Positions 1-6,121 of a DNA stretch of 6,364 nucleotides are shown here, in pieces. Both the position numbers and the translations under genes were made by a program. The notes beneath the pieces were generated by a model, which was not told the DNA's origin, searched no databases, and worked only from the letters and a program-made list of their open reading frames with translations. Within the stretch, counting starts at the first letter, position 1. Every line of letters starts with the position of its first letter. Origin of the DNA: Clostridia bacterium (GTDB lineage Bacteria; Bacillota; UBA994; PWPR01); contig PWPR01000051.1 of NCBI GenBank assembly GCA_003557085.1, forward strand, positions 1 through 6,364, read 5' to 3'.

Positions 1-1
1 C

Positions 2-319
2 AACTCCAGAATGGCAGGAAAAATGCAGCTACACAACAGACTAGCGTTTGATCCTTTAGGCATGCCAATGATGTACGTATTTGAGTGCTGCGAGAACTTT
101 ATTAGGACTATACCGAGTCTTATTTATAGCGAAGCGGTGCCAGAAGACATTGACACAGACCAGGAAGACCATATATACGATGAAACTAGGTATATGTTAA
201 TGGAGCACCTCATACCAGCTAGAAAAAACTATTTTGGTCCAGGAACAACTTTACCAGAAGCGTTAATAACTAGAAGAAATGAAAGAGGCCGTGACCACGA
301 CTTCTTAAGCATGAAATAA
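2..319 (+). CDS. Terminase large subunit, C-terminal fragment (partial)
   Basis: This is the 3' end of the ATP-driven DNA-packaging motor of a tailed phage; the ATPase domain and most of the nuclease domain lie upstream of the window. The open frame runs in from the edge (codons from base 2), so the ATG at base 11 is internal and not a start. About 106 codons are visible. The stretch GKMQLHNRLAF, then FIRTIPSLIYSE, then PEDIDTDQEDHIYDETRY (fragment residues 47-64) matches the typical end of the RNase H-like nuclease domain of large terminases (Terminase_6C type). The Asp of EDHIYD is the likely third metal-binding residue; that assignment comes from family knowledge. A basic tail of about 40 residues follows and ends in SMK. 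The stop overlaps the portal ribosome-binding site, and terminase followed by portal is the canonical phage order. Confidence 0.9.
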   Translation, partial: NSRMAGKMQLHNRLAFDPLGMPMMYVFECCENFIRTIPSLIYSEAVPEDIDTDQEDHIYDETRYMLMEHLIPARKNYFGPGTTLPEALITRRNERGRDHDFLSMK

Positions 320-331
320 AGGAGTGGAAAA

Positions 332-2170
332 ATGAGTGAACAATCAAGACCACCAAACCAAGAGATACCCAAAATAGAAGAAAAAGAAACTAAAACAAGT
401 GAAAGCCAAAGAGGTAGAAGTGCTGGTGAAATAAGCGAAGAAGCACTAATGATAGACACTATTGAAAAAGCAGGAGAATATTTTGCTGCACAATCTCCTT
501 TAAGGCAAAGACTAAAAAAGAATGAAAGATATTATTCTACTTTGCAGTGGGACGAGTACAGTAGCAAGTCAAATGTTGAAAAAGCACCAGAACCAACATC
601 TAACTACATATTCAGTGTTTTACTAGACCGACACGCCGACATGATGGATAATATGCCTACTCAGAATATACTACCTAGAGATGAATCCGCAGTTGAAGAA
701 GCTGGGAAGCTAAAAAATATCATACCGAGGGTATTTGAAATTAACGAATATCACGAAACCTATTCTGATAAGATTTGGGACATTATAAAACAAGGATATG
801 CTATTGAAGGAGTCTTATTTGATCCTACGGCAGACAACTCACTAGGAGAAATTGCTATCAGGCTTATCGATCCTATGGGATTCTTATGGCAACCAGGAGT
901 TTCAAGACTACAAGATAGTGAAAACATATTTGTAATATCAAACGTGCCAAAACATAAAATAATGTCTGAAACTGGAGAAGATGACTTCACAAATGACAAG
1001 AATAAAATTAAATCTATATCTTACCCAAGCATTGACGGGGAGGTTAAATTTGATGATACGGATAACGTTTTAGTTATTGATAGATATTACTATGTCGATG
1101 GTGAGTTAAACTTCTGTAAGGTAGTAGGAAATAAGCTAGTATACAGTACAGAGCTAGACGACAGTAAAGAATTTGACTGCTTATATGCTGATAATAAGTA
1201 CCCCTTTATTATAACTACGCTTTGGAAAGTTAAAAATTCATTAGCTGGCTTTGGATTTGTTGATGTACTTGAGAAGATTCAGATATATGTTGATAAAACA
1301 GACCAGGCTATAAGTATTAACACAGCTATGCACGCTATGAGTAGGTACCTTATTAGAGATGGAGTTGCTATTAACGAAGAAGACCTTAAAGATTGGTCAA
1401 TACCGTTTGTTAAAATAGGTCAATCTAATAGGATAACCGATGTAATAAAGGACATAAGGCCAACTGAAATGCCTCAGTATGTAATAGGCCATAGAAAAAG
1501 CAAGATTGATGAAATGAAAGAGATTAGTGGCTCAAATGAGTTTTCTAGAGGAGAAACTGGCGGAGGCGTTACAGCTGCTGCTGCAATTAAAGCTCTCCAA
1601 GAAGCAGGAAATAAAATATCTAGAGACATTCTTAAAGGAATATATCATAGCCATAAATTGCTGGTATATAAAATCATTGAAAGAATCAGAGAGTTTTATT
1701 CAGAGCCAAGAACTTTTAGAATTCCAACTGATGAGCCTGATAAGTTTCAATTTATAGAGTACACAAACGAAAACTTAATAGAAAAAAGAATATATCGAGA
1801 GGAAAAAGCAGAGTACACAGATGAAGATCAGTTTACCATTGAACGTCCAGAGTTTGACATTATGGTAGAAGCTGAAAAAGTGAATCCATTTTCACAGATG
1901 GCCAACAACGAGCTTGCAATTACTCTTTACCAGCTAGGATTCTTTAACCCTGATAGAGCAGTAGAGGCTAGAGCTGCACTCACTATGATGGATTTTGAGC
2001 AAATTGAACAGATTAGAAACATTATAGACAAAGAAGATCAAAGAGCACAGATGATGGAACGACTTGCTGAAAAAATACAAATGTTAGAACGAGGAATGCA
2101 GGGGATGGCTCAACAACAACCAGCACCCCCTCAACCTGGAGAGCCTCCTATGCCTGGAATAGAGCAATGA
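332..2170 (+). CDS. Phage portal protein
   Basis: The portal forms the dodecameric ring at one capsid vertex through which DNA enters and leaves; it docks the terminase and nucleates head assembly. At 612 residues it has a normal length for P22-like and related podovirus portals. A polar N-terminal tail (1-35) precedes a helical start with YYSTLQW (67-73) and PTSNYIFSVLLDRHADMMDN (88-107), a signature I recognise from Bacillota phage portals. Other matching blocks are IKQGYAIEGVLFDP (152-165), the proline- and tryptophan-containing FLWQPGV (184-190) and GGGVTAAAAIKALQEAG (410-426), a conserved portal stem/wing helix. The C terminus (about 555-592) is helical and rich in Met and Gln, ending in a Gln/Pro-rich tail. 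The ATG at 332 follows AAAGGAG at 318-324 with a 7-base gap. The next gene overlaps the stop by 4 bases. Portal is a firm call; the subfamily is less certain. Confidence 0.92.
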   Translation: MSEQSRPPNQEIPKIEEKETKTSESQRGRSAGEISEEALMIDTIEKAGEYFAAQSPLRQRLKKNERYYSTLQWDEYSSKSNVEKAPEPTSNYIFSVLLDRHADMMDNMPTQNILPRDESAVEEAGKLKNIIPRVFEINEYHETYSDKIWDIIKQGYAIEGVLFDPTADNSLGEIAIRLIDPMGFLWQPGVSRLQDSENIFVISNVPKHKIMSETGEDDFTNDKNKIKSISYPSIDGEVKFDDTDNVLVIDRYYYVDGELNFCKVVGNKLVYSTELDDSKEFDCLYADNKYPFIITTLWKVKNSLAGFGFVDVLEKIQIYVDKTDQAISINTAMHAMSRYLIRDGVAINEEDLKDWSIPFVKIGQSNRITDVIKDIRPTEMPQYVIGHRKSKIDEMKEISGSNEFSRGETGGGVTAAAAIKALQEAGNKISRDILKGIYHSHKLLVYKIIERIREFYSEPRTFRIPTDEPDKFQFIEYTNENLIEKRIYREEKAEYTDEDQFTIERPEFDIMVEAEKVNPFSQMANNELAITLYQLGFFNPDRAVEARAALTMMDFEQIEQIRNIIDKEDQRAQMMERLAEKIQMLERGMQGMAQQQPAPPQPGEPPMPGIEQ

Positions 2171-2544
2171 CTGAAATAACTATATATGGACAACCTGATA
2201 AAAATAACAAAACTATTTGTGGAACTAACATATATAAAGTTGAAATAAAAAACCACTCAGAACTTAAAGAGCTATGCAATGCTATCAGCACTTTATCGTA
2301 TTCATTAGGCAATTATGTTTGGAAGGCTGATCTTAAAAATAACAGAGTTGAAAGCGACTCTATTGAGATTAATACTGAACATTTTATTGATAAAGAAAAA
2401 GGAGTATTTGTTTTTGAGATAAAAAGAGGAATATCAGACAACATTAGAATAGCTTTTGATTTTTTCTTCTTAAGTATACAAATGCTAATAGCTAGTTACC
2501 CTGACATGATTAAGCTAAAATTAAAGCAGGGTAACAGAGATTAA
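2167..2544 (+). CDS. Hypothetical phage protein between portal and scaffold
   Basis: I do not recognise this 125-residue protein. Its start codon overlaps the portal stop (ATGA at 2167-2170) and no good Shine-Dalgarno site lies at the right distance, so translation is probably coupled to the portal. The N-terminal 60 residues look like mixed beta and helix (TEITIYGQP, then YKVEIKNHSELKELCNAI). A middle strand reads KGVFVFEIKRG (78-88). A hydrophobic helix with FDFFFLSIQMLIAS (97-110) follows, and a basic tail ends in KLKLKQGNRD. The hydrophobic helix is long enough to be buried or possibly membrane-associated, but charged and polar residues flank it and no signal peptide is seen. Position suggests a late, virion-associated or assembly-helper role; that is inference from context only. 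Codon usage resembles its neighbours. Confidence 0.8.
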   Translation: MTEITIYGQPDKNNKTICGTNIYKVEIKNHSELKELCNAISTLSYSLGNYVWKADLKNNRVESDSIEINTEHFIDKEKGVFVFEIKRGISDNIRIAFDFFFLSIQMLIASYPDMIKLKLKQGNRD

Positions 2545-2550
2545 AAAAGC

Positions 2551-2579
2551 TTGTGTTTAGATATGTTATTTAATATAAT
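2551..2579 (+). promoter_or_regulatory. Sigma-A/sigma-70 type promoter before the scaffold-capsid genes
   Basis: A -35-like TTGTGT (2551-2556) is followed by a 17-base AT-rich spacer and a perfect TATAAT (2574-2579). The predicted start, about 7 bases after the -10 box, falls near 2586, exactly where the tandem hairpin repeats begin. It lies in one of the two real intergenic gaps of the window, just upstream of the proteins a phage needs most. The -35 box matches TTGACA at only 4 of 6 positions and there is no extended TG. AT-rich DNA makes chance -10 matches common, but the ideal spacing, intergenic position and downstream structure support it. Confidence 0.65.
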
Positions 2580-2586
2580 AAAGTTA

Positions 2587-2630
2587 GACACGTGGGAAAG
2601 ACCACAGATGACGCGAGGGAAAGACCTCAG
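2587..2630 (+). promoter_or_regulatory. Tandem 5'-UTR RNA hairpins (two 21-base units)
   Basis: Two 21-base units (2587-2607 and 2610-2630, offset 23) agree at 18 of 21 positions. Each folds into a short hairpin: GTGG (2592-2595) with CCAC (2602-2605), and GAGG (2615-2618) with CCTC (2625-2628). Both enclose an identical GAAAGA loop and are followed by CAG or TCAG. Two of the three differences, T to A at 2593/2616 and A to T at 2604/2627, are paired with each other, so the stem is preserved. This compensation argues for function as RNA rather than as a DNA site. The second hairpin ends 2 bases before the scaffold ribosome-binding site (AAGGGAG, 2631-2637). Likely roles are 5'-end mRNA stabilisation or translational control by a bound protein; which one cannot be decided here. 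Confidence 0.6.
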
Positions 2631-2644
2631 AAGGGAGAAACACG

Positions 2645-3628
2645 ATGTTAAAACTTTTTGATTTCTACATTAACTTATTTGGCGACGGAGAAGGATCTGA
2701 GGGCGGAGAATCACAAGCTGCCGAAAGTCCAGAGCAAAGTAATGAATCTCAAAAGCCTCAAAACCAAGCTGAAAAAGGTGTCGCTAACCAAGAGGAAGAA
2801 GAGAAATTTCAATTCTTTGACAAAGTTGTTGAAAGTAATGAAGAAGAAGGCGAAGAAAATCAGCCAGATGTTGATGCAGAAAAAGCAAGCTTTGAAGACT
2901 TAATCAAAAAGGAGTACAAAGAAGATTACGAAGCAAAACTGCAAGAGCATTTATCGAGAAGACTAAAAAACTACAAGCAAAAAGAGTCTAAGCTAGATTT
3001 ATACGAGCCAATAATTGATTACATAAAAGACTATACGGGCATGGACAACATCGAAGAGGCCTTTGAAAAACTCCAATCTGAAACGCTAGAAGAAATAGCC
3101 ATAAGCAAAGGTTACCCAAGTGTTGAAGCGTATAAGGAAGTTAGGGAACTTAAAAACACAATTAAAAACATAAACAAAACTGCTGCTCCTGAAGCTCAAA
3201 GTTATAATGCGGAATATGTAAGACAGCAAATGATAGAGCAAGAAGCGGCAATGCGAGATGAGTTTCCAGGCTTTAAGGTCATAGATTATTTACCCCCTAT
3301 GGATAGCGAAGGCAGAATACTAGACAACCCTAGTAAAGAAAGCTCTAGATTTTTAGAAAACCTCAAAAATGGAATGCAGGTGCGAACAGCCTATATTGAT
3401 GCTTATTATGATAAAATCATCAAAGAAGCTAAGCAATCTGCAATAAAAAATACTACTAACAATATTAAAAAGCGAAGCTCCAGACCAAGTGAACTTGCTG
3501 CTAGTGGCGGATCGCCCGTTTACAAGCTTAACAAGGACATAAGTGCAATGTCAGACGCTGAGTTTATAGCATTCAAAAAAGAAAAGAAAAGACTTGCTGA
3601 AAAAGGCATAGACATATTAAGGAGCTAA
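2645..3628 (+). CDS. Capsid scaffold (assembly) protein
   Basis: This 327-residue protein is probably the internal scaffold that guides capsid subunits into a procapsid and then leaves. It sits directly upstream of the major capsid gene. It has the usual make-up: an N-terminal leader KLFDFYINLFGDG (3-15), a long disordered Glu/Gln/Ser-rich acidic region (about 16-80), then a highly charged helical section. The block FEDLIKKEYKEDYEAKLQEH (83-102), followed by RRLKNYK (105-111) and LYEPIIDYI (119-127), matches the pattern I know from Bacillota phage scaffold proteins. So does the C-terminal RPSELAASGG (280-289) followed by ISAMSDAEF (299-307). No protease domain is visible. The ATG at 2645 follows AAGGGAG (2631-2637) with a 7-base gap. 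The gene is probably transcribed both by read-through from the portal and from the promoter at 2551-2579. Confidence 0.82.
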   Translation: MLKLFDFYINLFGDGEGSEGGESQAAESPEQSNESQKPQNQAEKGVANQEEEEKFQFFDKVVESNEEEGEENQPDVDAEKASFEDLIKKEYKEDYEAKLQEHLSRRLKNYKQKESKLDLYEPIIDYIKDYTGMDNIEEAFEKLQSETLEEIAISKGYPSVEAYKEVRELKNTIKNINKTAAPEAQSYNAEYVRQQMIEQEAAMRDEFPGFKVIDYLPPMDSEGRILDNPSKESSRFLENLKNGMQVRTAYIDAYYDKIIKEAKQSAIKNTTNNIKKRSSRPSELAASGGSPVYKLNKDISAMSDAEFIAFKKEKKRLAEKGIDILRS

Positions 3629-3646
3629 AAAAAATAGGAGGACATC

Positions 3647-4894
3647 ATGAACACTGAAAAACTATTTAAGCTAGATTTGAATTTATTTAATTTGAATACT
3701 AGATCAACTTTAGAAGACGGCGTAAAAGAATATTACGATAAGAATCTTTTAATCAACGCCAAACCTAACCTTGTTCACTCACAGTTTGGGCAAAAAAGGA
3801 AGATTCCTAAGCGTGGCGGAAGCAAGATTGAATTTAGAAGATTCTCTAAGCTTTCAAAAGCTACTACACCATTAACCGAAGGAACCCCGCCCACATCTAC
3901 AAGCTTAGTAATTAATTTGCTTGAAGCTACTCCATTACAATTTGGTGCATGGGTAGAAGTATCTGATTTACTACAAACTCAAGCACTTGATGATGTTTTA
4001 GAAGAAAGCTCTAACTTACTAGGCATGCAGGCAGGAGAAACACTTGATACAATTGTTAGAGATCCTTTGCATGAAGGTACTAACGTAATGTATGGAGATG
4101 GTTTATCCAATATAGATTATAGACATGAGTTAGTAGGCGGAGATTCTACTCCAGCAAACAACAACTATTTAACTCCTCAGGGAGTAAAAAATGCTGCTAG
4201 AATACTAAGAAACAAGCTAGCTAGTATGTTTTCAACAGAAGGCTCTAAAGCGTATATTGCAATTATTCACCCAGACTTAGCTTTTGACTTAACTGAGTCA
4301 GATGACTGGATTGATGCAAGTCTTTACGGTAAGCCTGAGCAGATCTTTAATGGTGAAATTGGTAAACTTCACGGAGTAAGATTTGTAGAAACTACTGAAG
4401 CTAAAATCATTCACGCACCTAACTTGTTAGGAGACACAAGAAACTTTGTCTTTGCTTCAAACTCAACTGCTACTGTAACACTTAAGGGTCAAGCACTAAC
4501 AGAGGCTCAAGCAGATTCTTTAGTTGGTAGATATGTAATTATTGAAGAAGAAAAGTTTAAGATCGAAGATGCAAATGCAGGTGCAGCAAATAGTGCTACA
4601 ATAGTCTTAGATGGCACTCCAACTGCTTCTGAAGACGACATTATATACCCAGGTGAAGCAGGAGCCAAGGGAAGAGATGTTTACTCAGTATTGTTTATCG
4701 GGAAAGACTCTTATGGAGTTGTAGATGTTGAAGGCATGAACCTTGAAATGATTTACAAAGGACTCGGAGAAGGTGGAAGTGATCCACTAAATCAAAAAGC
4801 AACTAATGGTTGGAAAGCTATGCAAATATCTAAGATCTTAAATGACAACTGGATATTGAGAGCTGAAGTCGCTTCATCTTTTGGAGCTAATTAA
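3647..4894 (+). CDS. Major capsid protein, N4-gp56 family
   Basis: This is the main shell protein of the head. The 415 residues carry clear signatures of the N4-gp56 capsid family (HK97-like fold): YYDKNLLINAKPNLVHSQFG (29-48), KIPKRGGSKIEFRRF (52-66), ATTPLTEGTPP (72-82), WVEVSDLLQ (102-110), the helix LLGMQAGETLDT (124-135) and EGTNVMYGDG (143-152). Later blocks are IHPDLAFDL (207-215), LHGVRFVETTEAKI (241-254), VYSVLFIGKDSYGVVDVEG (345-363) and DPLNQKATNGWKAMQ (379-393). Between about 260 and 340 lies an extra section, probably beta-rich, that looks like an inserted surface domain. The start has a perfect AGGAGG (3636-3641) 5 bases upstream, the tightest such site in the window, fitting high expression. 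The N terminus KLFKLDLNLFN (5-15) repeats the leader pattern of the scaffold protein. Confidence 0.94.
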   Translation: MNTEKLFKLDLNLFNLNTRSTLEDGVKEYYDKNLLINAKPNLVHSQFGQKRKIPKRGGSKIEFRRFSKLSKATTPLTEGTPPTSTSLVINLLEATPLQFGAWVEVSDLLQTQALDDVLEESSNLLGMQAGETLDTIVRDPLHEGTNVMYGDGLSNIDYRHELVGGDSTPANNNYLTPQGVKNAARILRNKLASMFSTEGSKAYIAIIHPDLAFDLTESDDWIDASLYGKPEQIFNGEIGKLHGVRFVETTEAKIIHAPNLLGDTRNFVFASNSTATVTLKGQALTEAQADSLVGRYVIIEEEKFKIEDANAGAANSATIVLDGTPTASEDDIIYPGEAGAKGRDVYSVLFIGKDSYGVVDVEGMNLEMIYKGLGEGGSDPLNQKATNGWKAMQISKILNDNWILRAEVASSFGAN

Positions 4895-4923
4895 AAAATA
4901 ATTAACAGATTGGAGTTTTTCAA

Positions 4924-5223
4924 ATGGCTGGAAAGACTGAAGAAGCAAAAAAACTTGAAAAATTAAAAAAGAAAAAAGAAAGACTTGCTGCAAAAAAGAA
5001 AGAATTAGTAGAAATTATCGTACCTCCATATGGAGAGGGTAGCCTTCCCACTGATAAGTATCTTTCTATAAACGGCAAAACTATTACCATACAACAGCAT
5101 GAAACTGAATTTAACGTTGTAAAAGTGCCAAGGCCTTATGCTGATCTATATGCTAATACTCAAATGGCTCAGAGAGTTACACAGCAAACAAGAAGGCTGA
5201 TGCAGCAAAGAAATGAACAGTAG
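4924..5223 (+). CDS. Small lysine-rich phage protein downstream of capsid
   Basis: This 99-residue basic protein follows the capsid gene by 29 bases; GGAG (4912-4915) lies 8 bases before the ATG. Residues 4-28 are a charged helix with 11 lysines, plausibly a coiled coil or nucleic-acid or capsid-lumen contact. A compact middle follows: VEIIVPPYGEGSLPTDKYLS (29-48), then INGKTITIQQHETEFNVVKV (49-68) and PRPYADLYANT (69-79). This order resembles small proteins often found just after N4-gp56-type capsid genes, with a strand, a short acidic turn, 'VNG+ TY.I.RG' and 'VP...AEVL', though with different residues. That resemblance is from memory and unverified. The C terminus is Gln/Arg-rich. A head-associated role, such as decoration or head completion, is inferred from position. 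Confidence 0.78.
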   Translation: MAGKTEEAKKLEKLKKKKERLAAKKKELVEIIVPPYGEGSLPTDKYLSINGKTITIQQHETEFNVVKVPRPYADLYANTQMAQRVTQQTRRLMQQRNEQ

Positions 5224-5233
5224 GTAGAATTAA

Positions 5234-5683
5234 ATGAAAGAACAAGAGATACAAAGAATGATCGAAGAAGTAACGAGCAATGTGATTACATATATTAGGG
5301 ATGTAGAGTCACAAATGCTTTCAAAAACGTTACTAAATTCAAGAATTCAAAACTCTATAATATTAACGGGTAAAATTAATGGTGCAAACATAACGTACCA
5401 CATGGCTAACATCTTTTTTACTGGATCAAGCGGTCAAGAGTTAGTCTTGCCACCCAATGATGTAAGAGCTTTTGTAATAGAGATTTCAGGTGCAGGCAGT
5501 AACGCTTCTCTTGTAATTCCTAAACCTCCTTCTGGAACTAAAGTATATATTATATTTAATGATTCAATGACAAACAATGTTACTGTTAAAGCACCTGGCA
5601 AAAACGGTATATCTATTAATAGCAACCAAACTAAAACAATTTATTATAGCAATTTAAGCGAAGACTATAAAATAGTAGATTAA
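5234..5683 (+). CDS. Hypothetical beta-rich virion protein
   Basis: I cannot name this 149-residue protein. Residues 1-30 form a probable amphipathic helix (KEQEIQRMIEEVTSNVITYI). From about residue 42 it is mostly short strands and Gly/Asn/Ser turns: IILTGKINGANITY (42-55), QELVLPPNDVRAFVIEISGA (68-87), ASLVIPKPPSGTKVYIIFND (91-110), NNVTVKAPGKNGISI (114-128) and TKTIYYS (133-139). A helical base followed by a beta sandwich is typical of phage decoration proteins, head fibres and small adhesins, so a virion surface role is a reasonable guess. The gene is 10 bases after its neighbour, with only a weak site (AGG at 5222-5224 overlapping the previous stop), so translation is probably modest and coupled. 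It is the last gene before the terminator at 5731-5755. Confidence 0.75.
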   Translation: MKEQEIQRMIEEVTSNVITYIRDVESQMLSKTLLNSRIQNSIILTGKINGANITYHMANIFFTGSSGQELVLPPNDVRAFVIEISGAGSNASLVIPKPPSGTKVYIIFNDSMTNNVTVKAPGKNGISINSNQTKTIYYSNLSEDYKIVD

Positions 5684-5702
5684 AAAACATAAATATATCG
5701 TG

Positions 5703-5735
5703 AGTTGCACCTGAAGGCAACTGCAAATTCAAGGT
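5703..5735 (+). promoter_or_regulatory. Stem-loop with possible pseudoknot competing with the terminator
   Basis: AGTTGC (5703-5708) pairs with GCAACT (5717-5722), enclosing the loop ACCTGAAG. The loop bases ACCT (5709-5712) and GAA (5713-5715) can pair with AGGT (5732-5735) and TTC (5728-5730), leaving A5731 bulged, to make an H-type pseudoknot. Its second stem uses bases 5731-5735, which are also the 5' arm of the terminator hairpin, so the two folds exclude each other. A third option pairs AAGGCAACT (5714-5722) with AGCTGCCTT (5743-5751), with one mismatch. This looks like a conditional terminator, but short pairings can arise by chance and I recognise no known riboswitch class. Confidence 0.35.
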
Positions 5736-5755
5736 GGCCATGAGCTGCCTTTTTT
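5731..5755 (+). terminator. Intrinsic (rho-independent) terminator
   Basis: AAGGTGGC (5731-5738) pairs with GCTGCCTT (5744-5751) as an 8-base-pair stem including two G-U wobbles. The loop is CATGA and a run of six T follows (5750-5755), the first two shared with the stem. It sits 47 bases after the stop of the upstream gene. The ribosome-binding site of the next gene (AGGAGG, 5759-5764) begins 4 bases after the T-run. No promoter is visible between terminator and next gene, so downstream genes must depend on read-through or antitermination. The wobbles suggest incomplete termination. Confidence 0.72.
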
Positions 5756-5773
5756 ACTAGGAGGAATATTATT

Positions 5774-6121
5774 ATGCCGAACAGAAGACAAATATTAGAC
5801 GCCATACAAAACGCACATACAACAAACGAAGGCTTTTTTCACAAAACATTTACTTTAGACGGAAGCAAACAAAAGCTTTCATTCCCTGAAAGTGTAGAGG
5901 AAGGCTTGCTATCAACAAACGTTGTTGTGTCTGCTGATTTATCTAATGCAAACCCAGTAAAAGTTGGAAATAAAGAACTTACAGATACAAATTTTTTAGT
6001 TGAATTAAGTGCAGGAGATAGCGTTCAGATAAAAGTAGATAATCCAAATGTGATATATGTAATAGGAACTGAATCAGAAAAAATCACTTGCGGCGGAGAG
6101 CTATTTAGGTGGCTAAGGTAA
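5774..6121 (+). CDS. Hypothetical small virion protein, probable beta-sandwich
   Basis: This 115-residue protein has a perfect AGGAGG (5759-5764) 9 bases before the ATG, directly after the terminator. A short helical start (NRRQILDAIQNAH, 3-15) leads into a beta-rich body: FHKTFTLDGSKQKLSFP (22-38), STNVVVSADLSNANPVKVGN (47-66), NFLVELSAGDSVQIKV (73-88) and NVIYVIGTESEKITCGG (92-108). The order 'N ... PVKVG', then 'L..GDS..I.V', then 'IYVIG' is common in small phage structural proteins that bind the virion surface or begin a tail or fibre cluster. I recognise this only as a pattern and cannot name a family. The next gene starts 14 bases after its stop. A structural role is inferred from location. 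Confidence 0.75.
   Translation: MPNRRQILDAIQNAHTTNEGFFHKTFTLDGSKQKLSFPESVEEGLLSTNVVVSADLSNANPVKVGNKELTDTNFLVELSAGDSVQIKVDNPNVIYVIGTESEKITCGGELFRWLR

Noticed and set aside
11..319. A complete 102-residue gene starting at ATG 11
   Set aside because: The frame is open upstream to the window edge and the sequence matches the terminase C terminus, so the ATG is internal.
229..1000. Open frames on the minus strand at 229-459 and 760-999
   Set aside because: They lie opposite the terminase and portal genes, have no ribosome-binding site, no family resemblance and composition typical of the complement of a real gene.
1527..1757. Open frame of 76 codons on the + strand inside the portal gene
   Set aside because: It is an out-of-frame reading of the conserved portal helix GVTAAAAIKALQEAG and following residues, without a convincing start site.
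2587..2630. Tandem 21-base repeats as a CRISPR fragment or a DNA operator
   Set aside because: There are only two units with a 2-base spacing and no spacer sequences, so it is not CRISPR. A DNA operator would not require the paired stem changes seen, although it cannot be fully excluded.
2658..2903. Lysine-rich open frame of 81 codons overlapping the start of the scaffold gene
   Set aside because: Its Lys runs are the shifted reading of GAA/GAAGAA glutamate codons in the acidic part of the scaffold protein; it has no ribosome-binding site of its own.
4947..4998. A_AAA_AAG-type heptamers in frame (4965-4971 and 4992-4998) as possible -1 frameshift sites
   Set aside because: They arise from the lysine-rich helix in AT-rich DNA. 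The -1 frame ends at a TAG at 5040 after a short tail, and no stimulatory hairpin was found.
5434..5625. Minus-strand open frame of 63 codons
   Set aside because: It is opposite the 149-residue + strand gene, in a region where all other genes run forward, with no promoter or ribosome-binding site seen.
5643..5671. TATAAA at 5666-5671 as a promoter for the genes after the terminator
   Set aside because: It lies inside the preceding coding region, upstream of the terminator, and the bases at -35 (ATTATA) do not fit a -35 box.
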